This document shows positions 10,076 through 21,238 of a stretch of 64,000 nucleotides of DNA, one piece after another (positions within the stretch are counted from its first letter, which is position 1; each line of letters opens with the position of its first letter). The notes beneath the pieces are model-generated. The model ran no database searches. It was not told the origin of the DNA and was given only the letters and a program-made list of their open reading frames with translations. Source of the DNA: Pyropia yezoensis (lineage: Eukaryota > Rhodophyta > Bangiophyceae > Bangiales > Bangiaceae); the NCBI GenBank assembly GCA_009829735.1, contig CM020620.1, forward strand, positions 27,932,951 through 27,996,950, in the 5' to 3' direction. The translations under genes and the position numbers were made by a program.

Positions 10076-11504
10076 ATGGCAGCGCGCTCTGTCAAGGCGG
10101 CGCGGCCGCCCTCGGCTGCTGACGTCTCGGCGGGCCTGCGCCTCGGACCACCAACCGGCAGTGGCGGCGGCGGCGGGCGGATGGGGATGAAGGCGGTCGT
10201 CGGGGGTGGGCGGGGCAAGGCCGGCGGCAGCGGCGGTGGCGGTGCTGCGGCAGCTGGTACGGCCACGGCCGCGGCCGGCGGGGGCGTGGCGCGGGACTTC
10301 GACCCGGCGGTGCCCGTGAGAGACCGCACCCGCACCGTCCTTCGTGAGTGCCGTGCGCTCGTCTCTCGCCTATTCGAGTCGGTCGACGCGCTGGTTGCGG
10401 GGCGGTAGGTTATTTTTGGGTATCTCTCTTTTTCATGTGCCATGGTCGCGCGCTTTTGATGGTGGTCATCTCGGTCTGCGGGCAGGTACCTTCTTGATAT
10501 GCATCTGGTTTGTGCGGCAGGGGGGGGATGGATAGAGAGTTGGAGAGGATGGTTGGGGATGATAGACGTTCCGCGCCTCTGGTGGGGGAGCTGTGGACTA
10601 TCGTGGAGGTCCCGTAGAGTGCGCTACCAGGCGCGGCAACTGACGACTATACCCGTCAATGATTGGGTGGCTGTGGACTTCTCTTTTGAGACGCTGGTGA
10701 TGGTGATGACCATGGTTGGATGGTCCCCTTCTCGGCCCCGGCTTCCTTGGCACCTGTACAGTATGAGTACCGACGCAGTGATGCAGCCAGAACAGGTGAT
10801 GGAGGCACTGCTCGGTCGGCAGCGCGTCCTCCGCGCGCTTCTGGATGAATGTGCGTTCGCGGCTCTGACGTGTCCCCGCATCGATAGCGCTGCCTCTGGC
10901 CAGGTGGGGGGGATACTGGCGCGTGTGTTCGTCACGAGGGTTACGTCGTGACCGGCTTCTGACTGGGCCGCCCGCTGTCTGTGCGTGTCTCTTTTCTCGG
11001 ACTGCCTTACTGTCTTCGTTCTCTTTTTATTCTTTGTATACAGTGACGGAACACCAACGCACCGCCGCGCACATTGCCCACCTCACTGCCACCCTCTCCT
11101 CTACCTCTGCCGCCCTGGCCGCCCTTCACACCTCCCTCTCCTCTGCGGAAGCGTCGTTGCAGGCCGCCCTCGACGCGGCGCGGCCGCGCCTCGCGGCAGC
11201 CGCTGCTGCCACCGCCCACCCCCTACCTGTGGCGGACCTCATCGCGTCGGGCGCGCGGCTGGCACCCGCCATCGCAGCGCCACCCGGCTGGGCGCCCCCC
11301 CAGCCACTGGGTGGCTCCGTCCCGCCCGCCGTGACGGACGAGGCGATGCGCGCGGGGCGGCTGGCGTCGCTCGCGGGGGGGGTGTTTGCCCCACCAGGGG
11401 AGGATGGCGGCGTCGCGGGTAGCGGCGCCACGGAAGGTGCGGGGGCCGAGGAGGACGGTGACGGCAGCAGCGAAAGTGACAGCGATGAAGAGGGCAGCGT
11501 GTGA
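10076..11504 (+). CDS. MED4: Mediator complex subunit 4 (three exons)
   Basis: Exon 1 is 10076-10404, exon 2 is 10762-10850 (acceptor CCTGTACAG, donor GAAT|GTGCGT) and exon 3 is 11044-11504 (acceptor TGTATACAG). The phases (2, then 1) fit exactly and give about 292 residues; human MED4 is about 270. Exon 3 has a long Ala-rich coiled coil after LTEHQRTAAHIAHL, then the MED4 signature: PLPVADLIASGARLA, an APPGWAPPQP segment and VTDEAMRAGRL. The C terminus is acidic (SESDSDEEGS). MED4 belongs to the middle module that links transcription factors to RNA polymerase II. The N terminus is Gly-rich and unlike other MED4s. The exon 2 boundaries are inferred from splice consensus and reading frame. Confidence 0.85.
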
Positions 11505-13070
11505 CGAATGGGGGGGGGGGGAGGGGGCGGGGGGCAGCGCGATGACTCGGGTTTAGCGGATGTACACGGCCTTCTGGCAGGGTGCGTGGTGCCTGGCGGC
11601 GCCGACGATGCTGTGCCGGGACATGCTGGGAATGGTGATGTGGAACCTTCCCAGGGGGCACCTTCGCGGTGGGTGCGGATCGCGGCCCTTTCGCCGGCGT
11701 GGCGTCTGTTGTTGATTACTCCCTGGTTTGGCCCTCTTCAAGCGATGAACCCCTGCTGTGGCGGTTGATGCGGCATGCAGGCTCGTCTTTGCCGCAGAGG
11801 GCGACCAGCTGTCCAGGCGGCGGATTGGGGGCGGCGGGTGTTGTGGCGGCCGAAATGGGTGCCGAATTGGTGGTATCGACCTCGGCCACAGCAAGGGGGC
11901 CACTGGGGTCGCTGCCGCACGCCAAGGTCCGGCCCGGGCACTTGCCCCCCCCTTCCCCTGCAACCCGCTCGACGTACTCAGCACCACCCCCCTCGGTGCG
12001 CGTCCATCGCTGACAGCACTTTTCGGCCAACGAGCGACCTTCTTCGTGTGTTTGAGACCGACTGAGGCGTGTGTAGTACCGGTGCGCACTGACCGGCGGC
12101 GCGGCGGCGTGCCAAATGGCCCCCCAGTTCCGTCATGGCGTCGTGCCGTGCTTTCGATGAATCCTTGCTGCCAACGGGCGACTGGGCTTGCTTTGGACGA
12201 CGGTTTGGGGGTCGTGGCGACGGTGGTGGCGGCATAACTTTGGCTGCAGTGGGGGATGGTGAAGGGCAGCAGCTCTGGTCATGCTCCCACGCTGCTCCTG
12301 CCCGCCCGAGCCGAGCCCACCGCCAAATTCAACCATCCCTCCCCCGGGTCGCAGAGGCGGGGGGTCAAGCAAGGGGTGGACAAGAACAGCGTGCGGGGCG
12401 ATGACAAAGCGTACGGCTCGAATAAACACTCTTCTGCGCGCGTGATGGCGTGTGAGTCGTGAGAGCTGTGAAACCGTCGCCATGCGCCCTGGGCTGCGCT
12501 ACGTCACTGTTCGTCTGGGCCCACACTCCTTCCCGTCTTCTCACTCCACTTCCACGTTTCTCGCCCTCTTGTTCCAGTGCCCCATGCCCGACCAACAGAA
12601 AGCGAACGAAATGGACATAGCAGAGACAATGGCCATCCACATGCTGAATGTCACCCGTCACCGAGAATAGCACGTAGCCGCGCCGGAAACGAGAGCAGAA
12701 GAGGAGCAAGGAAAGCGAGCAACCACACTATCTTCATCGCGGACAAGCTTGCAGCAGAAAGAAGACGAGATGAAGGTATGGAAACAACAGTAGAGCCAAA
12801 GAATAAGAGAGGCCCGGTTGTCAACGGGCCAGCAACAAAGCAAAATGACAGAAGAATACAACACGCAGACACAAGGCGACACACCAACGCTCACAAAAGC
12901 ACAAAAGTAAAAACACACAAACACACAGACAAACACAAAAAAGTGAAGGCGACAGCAGTGCAACTCGTGTCTGGCCACCACATCTCCTCCGCACGAGATG
13001 CTCGGCCGACGCGCAGCACGTCAGACGCCATCGCTTCACGGACAGCAGCAGTGTCGCACGTCAGCCGCCG
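11505..13070. other. Intergenic region between MED4 and the elongase
   Basis: Several overlapping frames, none with a recognisable domain. From about 12680 to 12960 the composition changes to A/C-rich (runs such as acacacaaacacacagacaaac). That stretch lies just beyond the 3' end of the minus-strand elongase gene and may be its 3' untranslated region. Confidence 0.45.
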
Positions 13071-13976
13071 TTACAAGCCTTTCTTGGCGGCAAGCCTCTT
13101 CTGCTGGTAGGATGCCCGGAAAAAGTCCCCGAACAGCTTAGTCAGGTAGATGGCGTGCGCAATCATAAAGCTCAACGCCACCTTCTGCGCGCTCGTCGTA
13201 CAAGTGCCCCCCCTCACAAAGAAGGCTGGCATGCAGATCAGGATGCCAAAGTAAAACTGACCGATTTGCATGCTAGTAATGCCAGCCTTGCCAGGGAACC
13301 GGTACCCGCACACAGTCGCCGCGTAGTAAAAGTACATGATGGTATGCACGACGGCGTTGAGGCCCACAAAGATGAACATTACCGGGACGTGGGTCAGGCA
13401 CAGCAGCCACGCTCCGTACGCCGTCCCAGCGTGGTGGTACACCTGCAAATAACTGGGCTGTCGCCGCTTCACCACCAACAACGCTGTGTCGGCCAGCTCC
13501 CAATATTTGGAGAGGTAGAAGAGGAAGCCAAGCTTGCCCAGCCCAGCCTCCCAGCCGCCGCCTCCTTCGCAATAGCCTTCGACAACACCCAGACGGCTGA
13601 ACTGGGAAAATGTGATCCGCCATGTGTACCAGGCCGTTGCCGCAGAATACGCACAGAGTGCCAGGTTGTGCACCAGAGCCACAACCTTGAACGGAGTCGA
13701 CTTGCCGGTGGTGCCTAGCGCGCCGCAGGCGCGGTCCAGCAGCGGCTTTCCCAAAATGTAGATGGAGAGGAGGACATATGGGATCCAGGGCGCGAGAAGA
13801 GGATGTACTGGCTGTGGCGGCTGGCCGAGCACACACTGCCACAGCTCAGCGGGGGTCCAAACCTTGGCCCCAAGGTCCAAAGACTCGACCCAGGAGGGAA
13901 GGGTGGGCATAGTCACTACGGGGAAGGACTTGGTGTCCAGCCCCGTAAACGTAGAGAGGGACGTGAGGAGGTCCAT
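13071..13976 (-). CDS. ELO-family very-long-chain fatty acid elongase (3-ketoacyl-CoA synthase)
   Basis: A 301-residue protein, the usual ELO length. Motifs are FYLSKYWELADT (about 153-164), the histidine box QVYHHAGT (about 178-185) and FVGLNAVVHTIMYFYY (about 203-218). Hydrophobic segments around them fit the seven-helix ER membrane fold. Plant/algal PUFA elongases often have QVYHH where animal ELOVLs have LHxxHH, so a polyunsaturated C18/C20 substrate is possible but not shown. The C terminus ends KKGL, a KKxx dilysine ER-retrieval signal. The ATG at 13976 is chosen because the frame upstream has no plausible start. Single exon. Confidence 0.92.
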   Translation of the reverse strand: MDLLTSLSTFTGLDTKSFPVVTMPTLPSWVESLDLGAKVWTPAELWQCVLGQPPQPVHPLLAPWIPYVLLSIYILGKPLLDRACGALGTTGKSTPFKVVALVHNLALCAYSAATAWYTWRITFSQFSRLGVVEGYCEGGGGWEAGLGKLGFLFYLSKYWELADTALLVVKRRQPSYLQVYHHAGTAYGAWLLCLTHVPVMFIFVGLNAVVHTIMYFYYAATVCGYRFPGKAGITSMQIGQFYFGILICMPAFFVRGGTCTTSAQKVALSFMIAHAIYLTKLFGDFFRASYQQKRLAAKKGL

Positions 13977-14976
13977 GATGGGTGCCACTGCCGGGAGAGC
14001 GCCACCGACCGCCGACAATGTAGACAGTCTCGAAGCCAGATGGACCTTGTGACGCCGGCCGTAGCTGACCGGAGGTCGGGGGGAGGGGGAGCAGGTCCTT
14101 TGACACGACAGCCCCGGCCCAGAAAAGTCGGAGGCCCGCAGCCGCACATACAGATGCGGCACTTCAAAAGAGCCTCCACAACGGCAGCGTCGGGCCGTGG
14201 GCCAACGCCGGACGGCACCGCAAAGAATAGACGGTGTGACCGCGCGGGACACAGCGTTGACGGCGATTCGAACGCAAAAACGGGCCTTTTGGCGACGTCT
14301 CAGTCGGCGACACTGGCGGAAACAATTGCCAGAGAGCAGGCAGTCCACCCCGCCAATGCCTGAGAGACGGCAGGATGCAGCGCCTCGCTTGGGCCCGTGA
14401 CTGCAGACAGTGGGGAGCCAGTTGAATCGCGTAGATAGGCGCGGTAAGTGGAACATGGAACACAGTGAAGAGATGGTTCTGGGGGGCTACTCAATTTTGG
14501 TTATTTACTATCAATATGGAGGCGCATTCCAGTTTGGAGAGACAATTTCTTTCATTGGGAATCAATTTATGGTTGTCATCTTGACCAGAGAAGATGTGTA
14601 GGACTGCCCCACGTTCATTGGCTCGCTCTCGAACCTAGTGCCGCCACACACCGCTCGTGTCGGTCGGGAGGTCACTGGATCTGGGGGGCCAGACGCGGCT
14701 TCCAGACGCGGCCATCTCGCCCACACGACGGCTGCGCGCCACGCCTTTCCGCCGCCCTGGTCGGCGGTGCTCGCCGATTCGCCGCCTCCGTCTCGCGTGC
14801 GCCGCCGTCACGTTCACGTGGTGACCGCACGTCAACGCCGACACGCCGCCCGGCCTACGACCCACCGCTTCCACTTCCCACCTCATCCTCTCCGCCTCGT
14901 CTTCCCTGACACTGTTGCGCATTTGTGGTACCCCCCTTTCCGTCCCCTTCCCCCCTCCTCAGCCCCTGTCGCTGCC
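13977..14976. other. Divergent intergenic region between elongase and linker-like gene
   Basis: The two genes are transcribed away from each other, so both promoters should lie here. An AT-rich stretch at about 14480-14600 stands out in otherwise GC-rich DNA. No motif was assigned. Confidence 0.4.
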
Positions 14977-15909
14977 ATGGCTGCCTTTGTCGTGTCCTCG
15001 GCGGCCGCCGCACTTGCCGGCGACCGCGTCGGCGCACGCACCGCCTTTTCTGGAGGTGCGGTCTCTACCACTCCCCCTGTCCGTGCGGCCGCGACGCCTC
15101 GCATGGGCTATGGCGATTATTCGTATGTGACAGACTTGACCAAGGGCCACACGCAGCAGTACTACGTGGACAAGTTCCGCCGCTCGTCGGACTTTACTCG
15201 GGGTGTCCCCGCATCCGATGGCGATGCCATGCTCGGCCGCACTGCCAAGGGTTCCATCGCAGTCCCTGCTGACGGTATCCCCCAGCTGCCCGACGGCCCT
15301 CTGGCACGGTCGCCCGACGCACCTGCGGACCCACGCGTGGCCGAGGCGGACGGCACCGTGTGGTCGTGGGACGCGTCGTACGTGGACCCGGCCTTCTCTG
15401 CTGTTGAGGACACGAACGACGAGGCGGTGGCGGACGCAGCGTTTGCGGCCTTTCGCGGCTCCATGGCAGGCCCTCGTGGCGCCGCACTCGCGGCTAGCGG
15501 CAAGGCCCTCGAGGCAACGGTGACTCGCCTGTCGGGCACCATCAGCGAGAAGGCACTGCTGACGCTGGATGGCCAGTTGGATGCCGAGTACTCGCGCCTC
15601 CAGAAGATCAAGGTTCACCCCACACTCTCCCCGACGGGGCTGCCCCAAACCGAAGTCCCAGGCACCGCCTATCTTGGCAGCGTCGGCGCGCTGGATTTCC
15701 AAAAGACACCTGGGGGGGCGCCGTCCACGATCGCCGTTGTCACGGCTGGCTCTGGTGTGGGTGCGTTCTGGAAGGCACCTGCAGAGCCGACGCCCACCTA
15801 CAAGCGGCCGCTGGGCGCGGTCACCCCGGAGCGGATTTACAACGCGTCGCCGGATGCGGCCCAGCTGGGCCCTGAGGCTGCCTCTGCGGGCATTGTTGCG
15901 CAGGAGTAG
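14977..15909 (+). CDS. Plastid-targeted phycobilisome linker-like protein (candidate)
   Basis: The product has 310 residues. The first ~40 (MAAFVVSSAAAALAGDR..., rich in Ala/Ser/Arg/Thr) look like a chloroplast transit peptide, with a likely cut before MGYGDYSYVTDL. The segment TKGHTQQYYVDKFR, then RGVPASDGDAMLGR, resembles red-algal phycobilisome-associated linkers and phycoerythrin gamma-type proteins as I remember them; this is recognition, not an alignment. The protein has no cysteine, so it cannot carry thioether-linked bilins. That argues for a colourless linker over a chromophore-bearing gamma subunit. Single exon, highly biased GC-rich codons (typical of strongly expressed genes), and ATG in good context (GCTGCCATGG). 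Confidence 0.5.
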   Translation: MAAFVVSSAAAALAGDRVGARTAFSGGAVSTTPPVRAAATPRMGYGDYSYVTDLTKGHTQQYYVDKFRRSSDFTRGVPASDGDAMLGRTAKGSIAVPADGIPQLPDGPLARSPDAPADPRVAEADGTVWSWDASYVDPAFSAVEDTNDEAVADAAFAAFRGSMAGPRGAALAASGKALEATVTRLSGTISEKALLTLDGQLDAEYSRLQKIKVHPTLSPTGLPQTEVPGTAYLGSVGALDFQKTPGGAPSTIAVVTAGSGVGAFWKAPAEPTPTYKRPLGAVTPERIYNASPDAAQLGPEAASAGIVAQE

Positions 15910-16942
15910 GGTGGGGAGTGGGTGGCGTGGACGCGGGAAGTGTCGGTAGTGTCCTTGACCCACTTGTCTCAGCTGCCCGTCTTCAACAGTGACTCCAGGT
16001 TTTTCCTTCCTGTGACAGCTGGTCGCACCGATGCGTGCGACTGCCGAGCTCGGGGTGCCATGCTGTGTGCTCTTTCAGCTGGGACACAGAAGCGAGCGCC
16101 TTTGCATCCGTACATACCTGGACGAGCTCACCTCTCTTCCTATTCAATATTGTGTCAATGCATGAGGGAGTCGCCAGCTCACCCTACGGTTCTTTCTTGG
16201 CCGTGCCGCAGCGTCTGCTCGCGCGATAGCAGGCTGAGACTGACGTAAGCACGCACAAAGCCACCGTCAAGCATGGGCCTGTCCGAGAAGAATGATCTCA
16301 GAAATGTCGGGCCGTAAGAGGGGGGAAGCGCGGGCAGTGACCACGAGGCGCGGTGCATCGCAGACGAAAGGGCAAAAATGATACAAGACTCCGCGCTAGC
16401 GCAGAGGCGAGAACATGATGCGAAGCAACTCGGCAGGCGCTCACTGCAACATGTGAGCTCAAACCCAACAGCAGTAGGCGATATGTAGCACGTTCACAAC
16501 GAGCTCACTTCGGAAAACATGTACCGCAGCAAGAAGAAGAATCACCGTCAGCTGGCGAGCAGCCCTAAAGACAAGGTCCGTATCCACAAGCTAGGCTGAC
16601 GATCAAAACGTGCCGGCCAGACGCAGGTAGCTCGTGGCTCCAGACCCGGTAGGCTCAAGCGACCATAATCTTGCGACCGGTCTAGCAATTGGCACGCGCA
16701 TCAGCAGCATCCGGAATGGAAGGATTGGCCCTACGTGTCGACCAGTCATGGAGCCAGTGGCTCCAGGTATGTTGCGTCCAGGTGGCAGCTACGTCACGAC
16801 GAGCCGAGCTCGTCCATCGCCACGCGCCCAATAAAGCGGCAACAGGACGGCAAGGGGAGGATGGCGTACCGACCAGATAAATCACTCTCCCCACTTGACA
16901 ATGAAAATGAGCATAGATGACGTCAGGGGCCAGGGGCACCAC
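15910..16942. other. Convergent intergenic region
   Basis: Lies between the 3' ends of the linker-like gene (+) and the THP3-like gene (-). No ORF or repeat of note is seen. Confidence 0.45.
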
Positions 16943-19351
16943 TTACAAGCCCCCTTGCCCCGCTGCCATACAAGTAATCCGTGCTGAAGTGTCGTCAGGC
17001 GAGATGATCACGCCGCGACCACATACAACCTGTGCTGGCCCAGCCCCGTCCTTGTCATCCTCGACCAGTCCACCACGATCGGTGATGTAGGAGCGAGCCA
17101 TGGCCACCAGCTGGTCGTCCTCCCCCGAGTGAGTGTATCTCCAGCCGAGGCGGGCCACCACCTCGGGCAATGGTAGGCTCGGCCGATAGGCTGCCACCCA
17201 CGAGCGTAACACGTCGGCGCGGAGGGCGCCAGCAAAAAGGTCCATCAAGCTGGCGTTCATGCCCGGTGAGTCCTCGTACAGTCGGAAAAAGGCGGCGGCG
17301 TTCCGGTTGGTCAGCGCCCGCCACACCCTTCGGGCATGCAAAACGGGGCCCGAGCCACGTGTCGCAGGGGACATCTCAGCTAAAAGTGATGCCACCGCCA
17401 GCGCCGACCCCGAATAGGCTGCGTATAGGAGACGATAACCCGACAGTTCCGGGGAAAGCGGCCGGCGGCGAGCGGCTGCCAACTCCACAAGCCGCGTCAG
17501 ACATTGGTTGAACTCGCCCACGTCAGAGTTTTCCAGCGCCACGCGTGCGTGAGTTAGGCACGCCGCTTCGGTCAGGTCATTCTCAATCGCTTGCACCAAT
17601 AGGTCCTGTCGAATAGACTTGAGCTGCCGACACACCCACGCGTACTCCGTGTCACCCGCACTGTACCGCTGCTGCACCAGCGTCAGCGCCTGCCGAAGCA
17701 CCGCCTCGGGACGAACCAGAGAAGCATCTGCCTCGGCAGTAAGCCTTAGGAAGTCTTTCTCCACCGTCATGTTTCGGCCGACCAAAACGGGCCCACGAGC
17801 TGCTACCGACCGCTCATCGTCACCGCCGTCGGCATCAAAGACAGAAGTCTGATTGGGTGGGACAAGCGCATACTCGCGGGTAAAGCGGACGGCCATAGCG
17901 GCCCCCACGTGCTTGTCCGCCAGGTCCATCAGCCGCCGAACCCGGCTGGATGTGGCGGCTACCACAGCCGGTTGTGCTGCAGCTGCGGTGCGGAGATTGA
18001 CTAGGGCAGAGGCGGCACTGCCAGTGCGACCGCCAAAGCGCGTCTTGTCGCCGTAGCGCTTAGCGTTGAGCGTCGCGCGCGCGTCTGTCACTGGGACGCT
18101 GGCAGATGTGTCGTTAAGGGTGCCTGCCTCATACGCACCACCGCCACCAGGGGGTGATGCGACGTCGCCATCACCACCATTGTCCCAGAAGCGAGCAGGT
18201 GTACGCTTAGAAGGTGGCAGCGCTCTTGAATTCGCCAACTTACGCTTGTTGTGGCCAAGCACACGGGTTGGCTGCGTTGCAACCGGCACGTCATGCATGC
18301 TATACACATACTGTGCCGCCACGCCCCCGTCGGTGGGAGCATCGATCGCAGTCACGCCCTGTGGACGTGCGCCATTCCTAGCGCCCCACCCACTCGCCAC
18401 GGGAGCAGGGACCTGGTAGACCCGGTAGGGTGACGCAGTAGAAGCTGCAGCAACGACCCCCACCGGGACCCCGTGATGGTCCGCACCTCCCGAAAGTACA
18501 TCGGCGATCGCATTGGCGTTGGCGTGCGGGGAAAGGGGGGCGGAGGCACCGAAGTTTGCTCCCGTGGCCGGCGGCAGGTGAGCCCACGCCGTCGAGTGTA
18601 AAGAGCTGTCCCGGTGCGCCTGGGATGCCAGGTGCAGTACCTCCCGCCATACGGCCCGCTCCGCTGAGGCGCGGGTGGGAATTGGTCCAGTAGCGGATGG
18701 CGGGCGCATGGCAGTTGCCCGCGCCGCCCCGAGCGACCGACGAGCATACGCCACAAGCGCAGCAGGGAAGATTGACGGCACCGCCGAGGACGGGAACACA
18801 GCGTGAAAGGAGACGGACCCCTTCGCACGTTCGATTGCGGCTGACGCGGCCTGGAGACTCAAACTCACCGTGTCAGGTGGAGACGCAGGTGCATCCACGC
18901 GCCGGGCCGCCGAAGCGTCAGCAAAGCGTGAGCGACCACGAGTGCTAGGTTTCTTGTCTTCCGTGGCAGGCGTGACGCCGCCACCAGCAACGGAAGCACC
19001 CACACGCGCCGCCCACGTACCCATCTCAGAATTGACCGCTTGACCCATTGGTCGGGAAGTGTCAAGGGAGGCCGCAGCCGGCAGTAATGGAGCAACTGGC
19101 TTCGTAGGTGCCACTCCAGCGTCCCTGGCGTCAGCCAAAGATAGCTGCTGCGGCCACTTGACCTCGTTGGTGATGACATTATGGAGGTACGAGCTGCCTG
19201 GAGCGCTTCCGCCTGCACCAGGCGTCCCAGCAGACACACGCCGCCAAAGCCACACTCTGTCCGTCCCGTGGTAGAGGTACACGCGACCATTGGCGTCCTG
19301 CGCACGAGGCCACCTCGCGTAGTCTGCTGACGGATCTTGAGCGAGCGCCAT
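16943..19351 (-). CDS. THP3/LENG8-like protein with SAC3/GANP domain
   Basis: Starting at the ATG at 19351 the product has about 802 residues. The open frame continues upstream to a non-ATG codon. Residues about 20-75 are WW-like (RVYLYHGTDR..., YLHNVITNEVKWPQQ). The centre is disordered and Ala/Pro/Ser-rich, with a nuclear-type basic stretch (GHNKRKLANSR...PPSKRTPARF). Residues about 517-760 form the SAC3/GANP/THP3 region, starting VLVGRNMTVEKDFLRL and including QDLLVQAIENDLT, ALENSDVGEFNQCL and SGYRLLYAAYSG. In yeast Thp3 acts with Csn12 in transcription elongation and splicing; LENG8 is the animal homologue. Single exon despite its length. Confidence 0.85.
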   Translation of the reverse strand: MALAQDPSADYARWPRAQDANGRVYLYHGTDRVWLWRRVSAGTPGAGGSAPGSSYLHNVITNEVKWPQQLSLADARDAGVAPTKPVAPLLPAAASLDTSRPMGQAVNSEMGTWAARVGASVAGGGVTPATEDKKPSTRGRSRFADASAARRVDAPASPPDTVSLSLQAASAAIERAKGSVSFHAVFPSSAVPSIFPAALVAYARRSLGAARATAMRPPSATGPIPTRASAERAVWREVLHLASQAHRDSSLHSTAWAHLPPATGANFGASAPLSPHANANAIADVLSGGADHHGVPVGVVAAASTASPYRVYQVPAPVASGWGARNGARPQGVTAIDAPTDGGVAAQYVYSMHDVPVATQPTRVLGHNKRKLANSRALPPSKRTPARFWDNGGDGDVASPPGGGGAYEAGTLNDTSASVPVTDARATLNAKRYGDKTRFGGRTGSAASALVNLRTAAAAQPAVVAATSSRVRRLMDLADKHVGAAMAVRFTREYALVPPNQTSVFDADGGDDERSVAARGPVLVGRNMTVEKDFLRLTAEADASLVRPEAVLRQALTLVQQRYSAGDTEYAWVCRQLKSIRQDLLVQAIENDLTEAACLTHARVALENSDVGEFNQCLTRLVELAAARRRPLSPELSGYRLLYAAYSGSALAVASLLAEMSPATRGSGPVLHARRVWRALTNRNAAAFFRLYEDSPGMNASLMDLFAGALRADVLRSWVAAYRPSLPLPEVVARLGWRYTHSGEDDQLVAMARSYITDRGGLVEDDKDGAGPAQVVCGRGVIISPDDTSARITCMAAGQGGL

Positions 19352-21238
19352 CGCACCCGTCGTGCGGGCAGGTACGAGCACGGAAGCGTTACACCCAAGA
19401 GACAGTGCGACAAGGAACAGAGACAGGGGCAGCAATCCACAGTAGAGACAACGAGCGGCGGCAACAAGGCGCACCCAAGCAATCCTTCTGCCCGCACAGT
19501 CAGTGTAGCAGGTGTTAGCCTGCGACTTCAGAGAGAGTGGCCACACACAAAAACGACGGCCAAGATAAACAACAGATCAACAAGTCACGTAGAGAATGGC
19601 AATGACGGGTGTGCACAGGCACGTGACCCCACGGGTAGCCCTTCGGTCTGAGCCGAAACGGAAAAAAGGACACAAGCGGGGCGGCAGCGACCAACGCGCC
19701 GCAAGATGCGCAGTAGCAGGCGCCGACTGGGTCGCCAGAAGGCCGAGGCGGGCTCACCAGGCACTCGAACACAAAAACAGAGGCAGATCAGCAACGGGAA
19801 CGACCTTGACCGACCGCCCGAACGCAAAAAAACGGGACAGGGGAGTGGGCAAAACCACGCGCAGCAGCGACACTCCGGCCGAGGCAGCCCGGCCGCCTGT
19901 ACGCTGATTCGCGCTTAGACAGACGTGCACCACGCGGAATGTGCCTCGTGGCACGGGTCACTCCACCAAGGCGGTGCTCCAACGAAGGCGGAAGCAGTGC
20001 CACGAGACTGCGTACCGCAAAATACCAGCGACAGGCGTCACCTTGGGAGGGTGCGTGCGGCGCTCCGAGTGGAAAGGGGGGAGGGAAAACGAGGAGGGAG
20101 AACGAGGAGGGAGATTGATGAGGGAGAACGAGGAGGGGGGGGGAGATACGCCGTCAACAGACGGCGTGCGGAGAGGTGCACTGACGATCACTGCTGCCGT
20201 GGACGTGGGGGAAGCAAACAGCGCCTGCTCGAGCCGGCGCCAAAAGAAGGGAAGAGCGGTAGTGGCGGTTGAAGGTGCCTTGGGCCCCGGCCCGGCGCGC
20301 GCGAGCCCCCAGGTCGGCTTCTGTTTAATGTTTTTCACTGTACGACCAGGCTCCCCAACACCTCGCTCCGTCGACGACTGATGCGGGCTCGACACAGCCG
20401 GGGGGGGACGACACGACAATGGTAGGAAGGCGGTGCTCAGACGCGGCCGGCCACCAACTCGGACAGAACAGGAGCCAGGGATGACAACTAGGGGGAAGGG
20501 GGGGAGGAGAGGAAATAACCGGCAAGAGATGTAACCACGCCGACACCACGAAAGGAGGAAGGCAGGCACAGAGAGCGGACACGTCGAGGTGGTCGCCGTC
20601 ATGCAGAGTGCGTCTTCTGAACATGTTCCGGCGTGGGGTGGTCGCTGCTCTCCCGCATGAGGCCGCCTTGCATGCGGCAACCTGGGGCCGCCCCTGCCCC
20701 CAGCAGTTGACAGGGCCATGACACACGTGTCAAGCCCTACGACGGGGCCCCCCCCAAACTCGCCAGAGCGGCATTCCCGCGAACTGCAATGCTGTTTCTT
20801 TTGGCCCAATTGCACGTGGTCTTCTCCATCTACGGGTACTTCATCAAGTGACGTCGATCGCATCGGACTGCCTGTCACTCAAGGTGGAATGCTCCGGCCT
20901 GCGGACTGACTGCCGTCGTGACCAACGAACGCCGTAGGAGGCGAGACCAATGTCCCTCCCCGCCCCCGCCCACCAGCTTCCAGCTGCCCGCTCGCATCCT
21001 GTCGAAGCCCGTACTGGCCCTGTCAGCCTGGTGTCCGCCCCCCCTTTAGCCAGCTCCCTCCCCCGCCCTCCCACCGTCACCCTAGAGTGTGACTATCCCC
21101 CTGCCGCCAAGCCCCTGACCCCCCCCCCCTCCCTCCACGTTCCGCTCGTGGCGCTTGCGGCTTGTCGCTCCCCCCCGCCTTTTCCCTCATCCTGCCCCTG
21201 TCTACTTCCACCGGCGGCGGTGCGCCTCCCTTGCGGCC
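19352..21238. other. Divergent intergenic region with a polypurine repeat
   Basis: Open frames exist on both strands (for example a 306-codon minus frame at 19958-20878) but show no domain and carry low-complexity Pro/Ser. A purine-only stretch at about 20073-20140 repeats a gagggagaacga-like unit. The region should contain the promoters of the THP3-like gene (-) and the CBP3-like gene (+). Confidence 0.45.

Noticed and set aside
19352..19546. N-terminal extension of the THP3-like frame that looks like a signal peptide (LLPLSLFLVALSLG)
   Set aside because: The extension has no ATG; the first ATG at 19351 gives a nuclear-type protein consistent with the family.
19958..20878. 306-codon minus frame
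   Set aside because: Low-complexity Pro/Ser/Arg content, overlaps plus-strand frames of equal quality, no domain.
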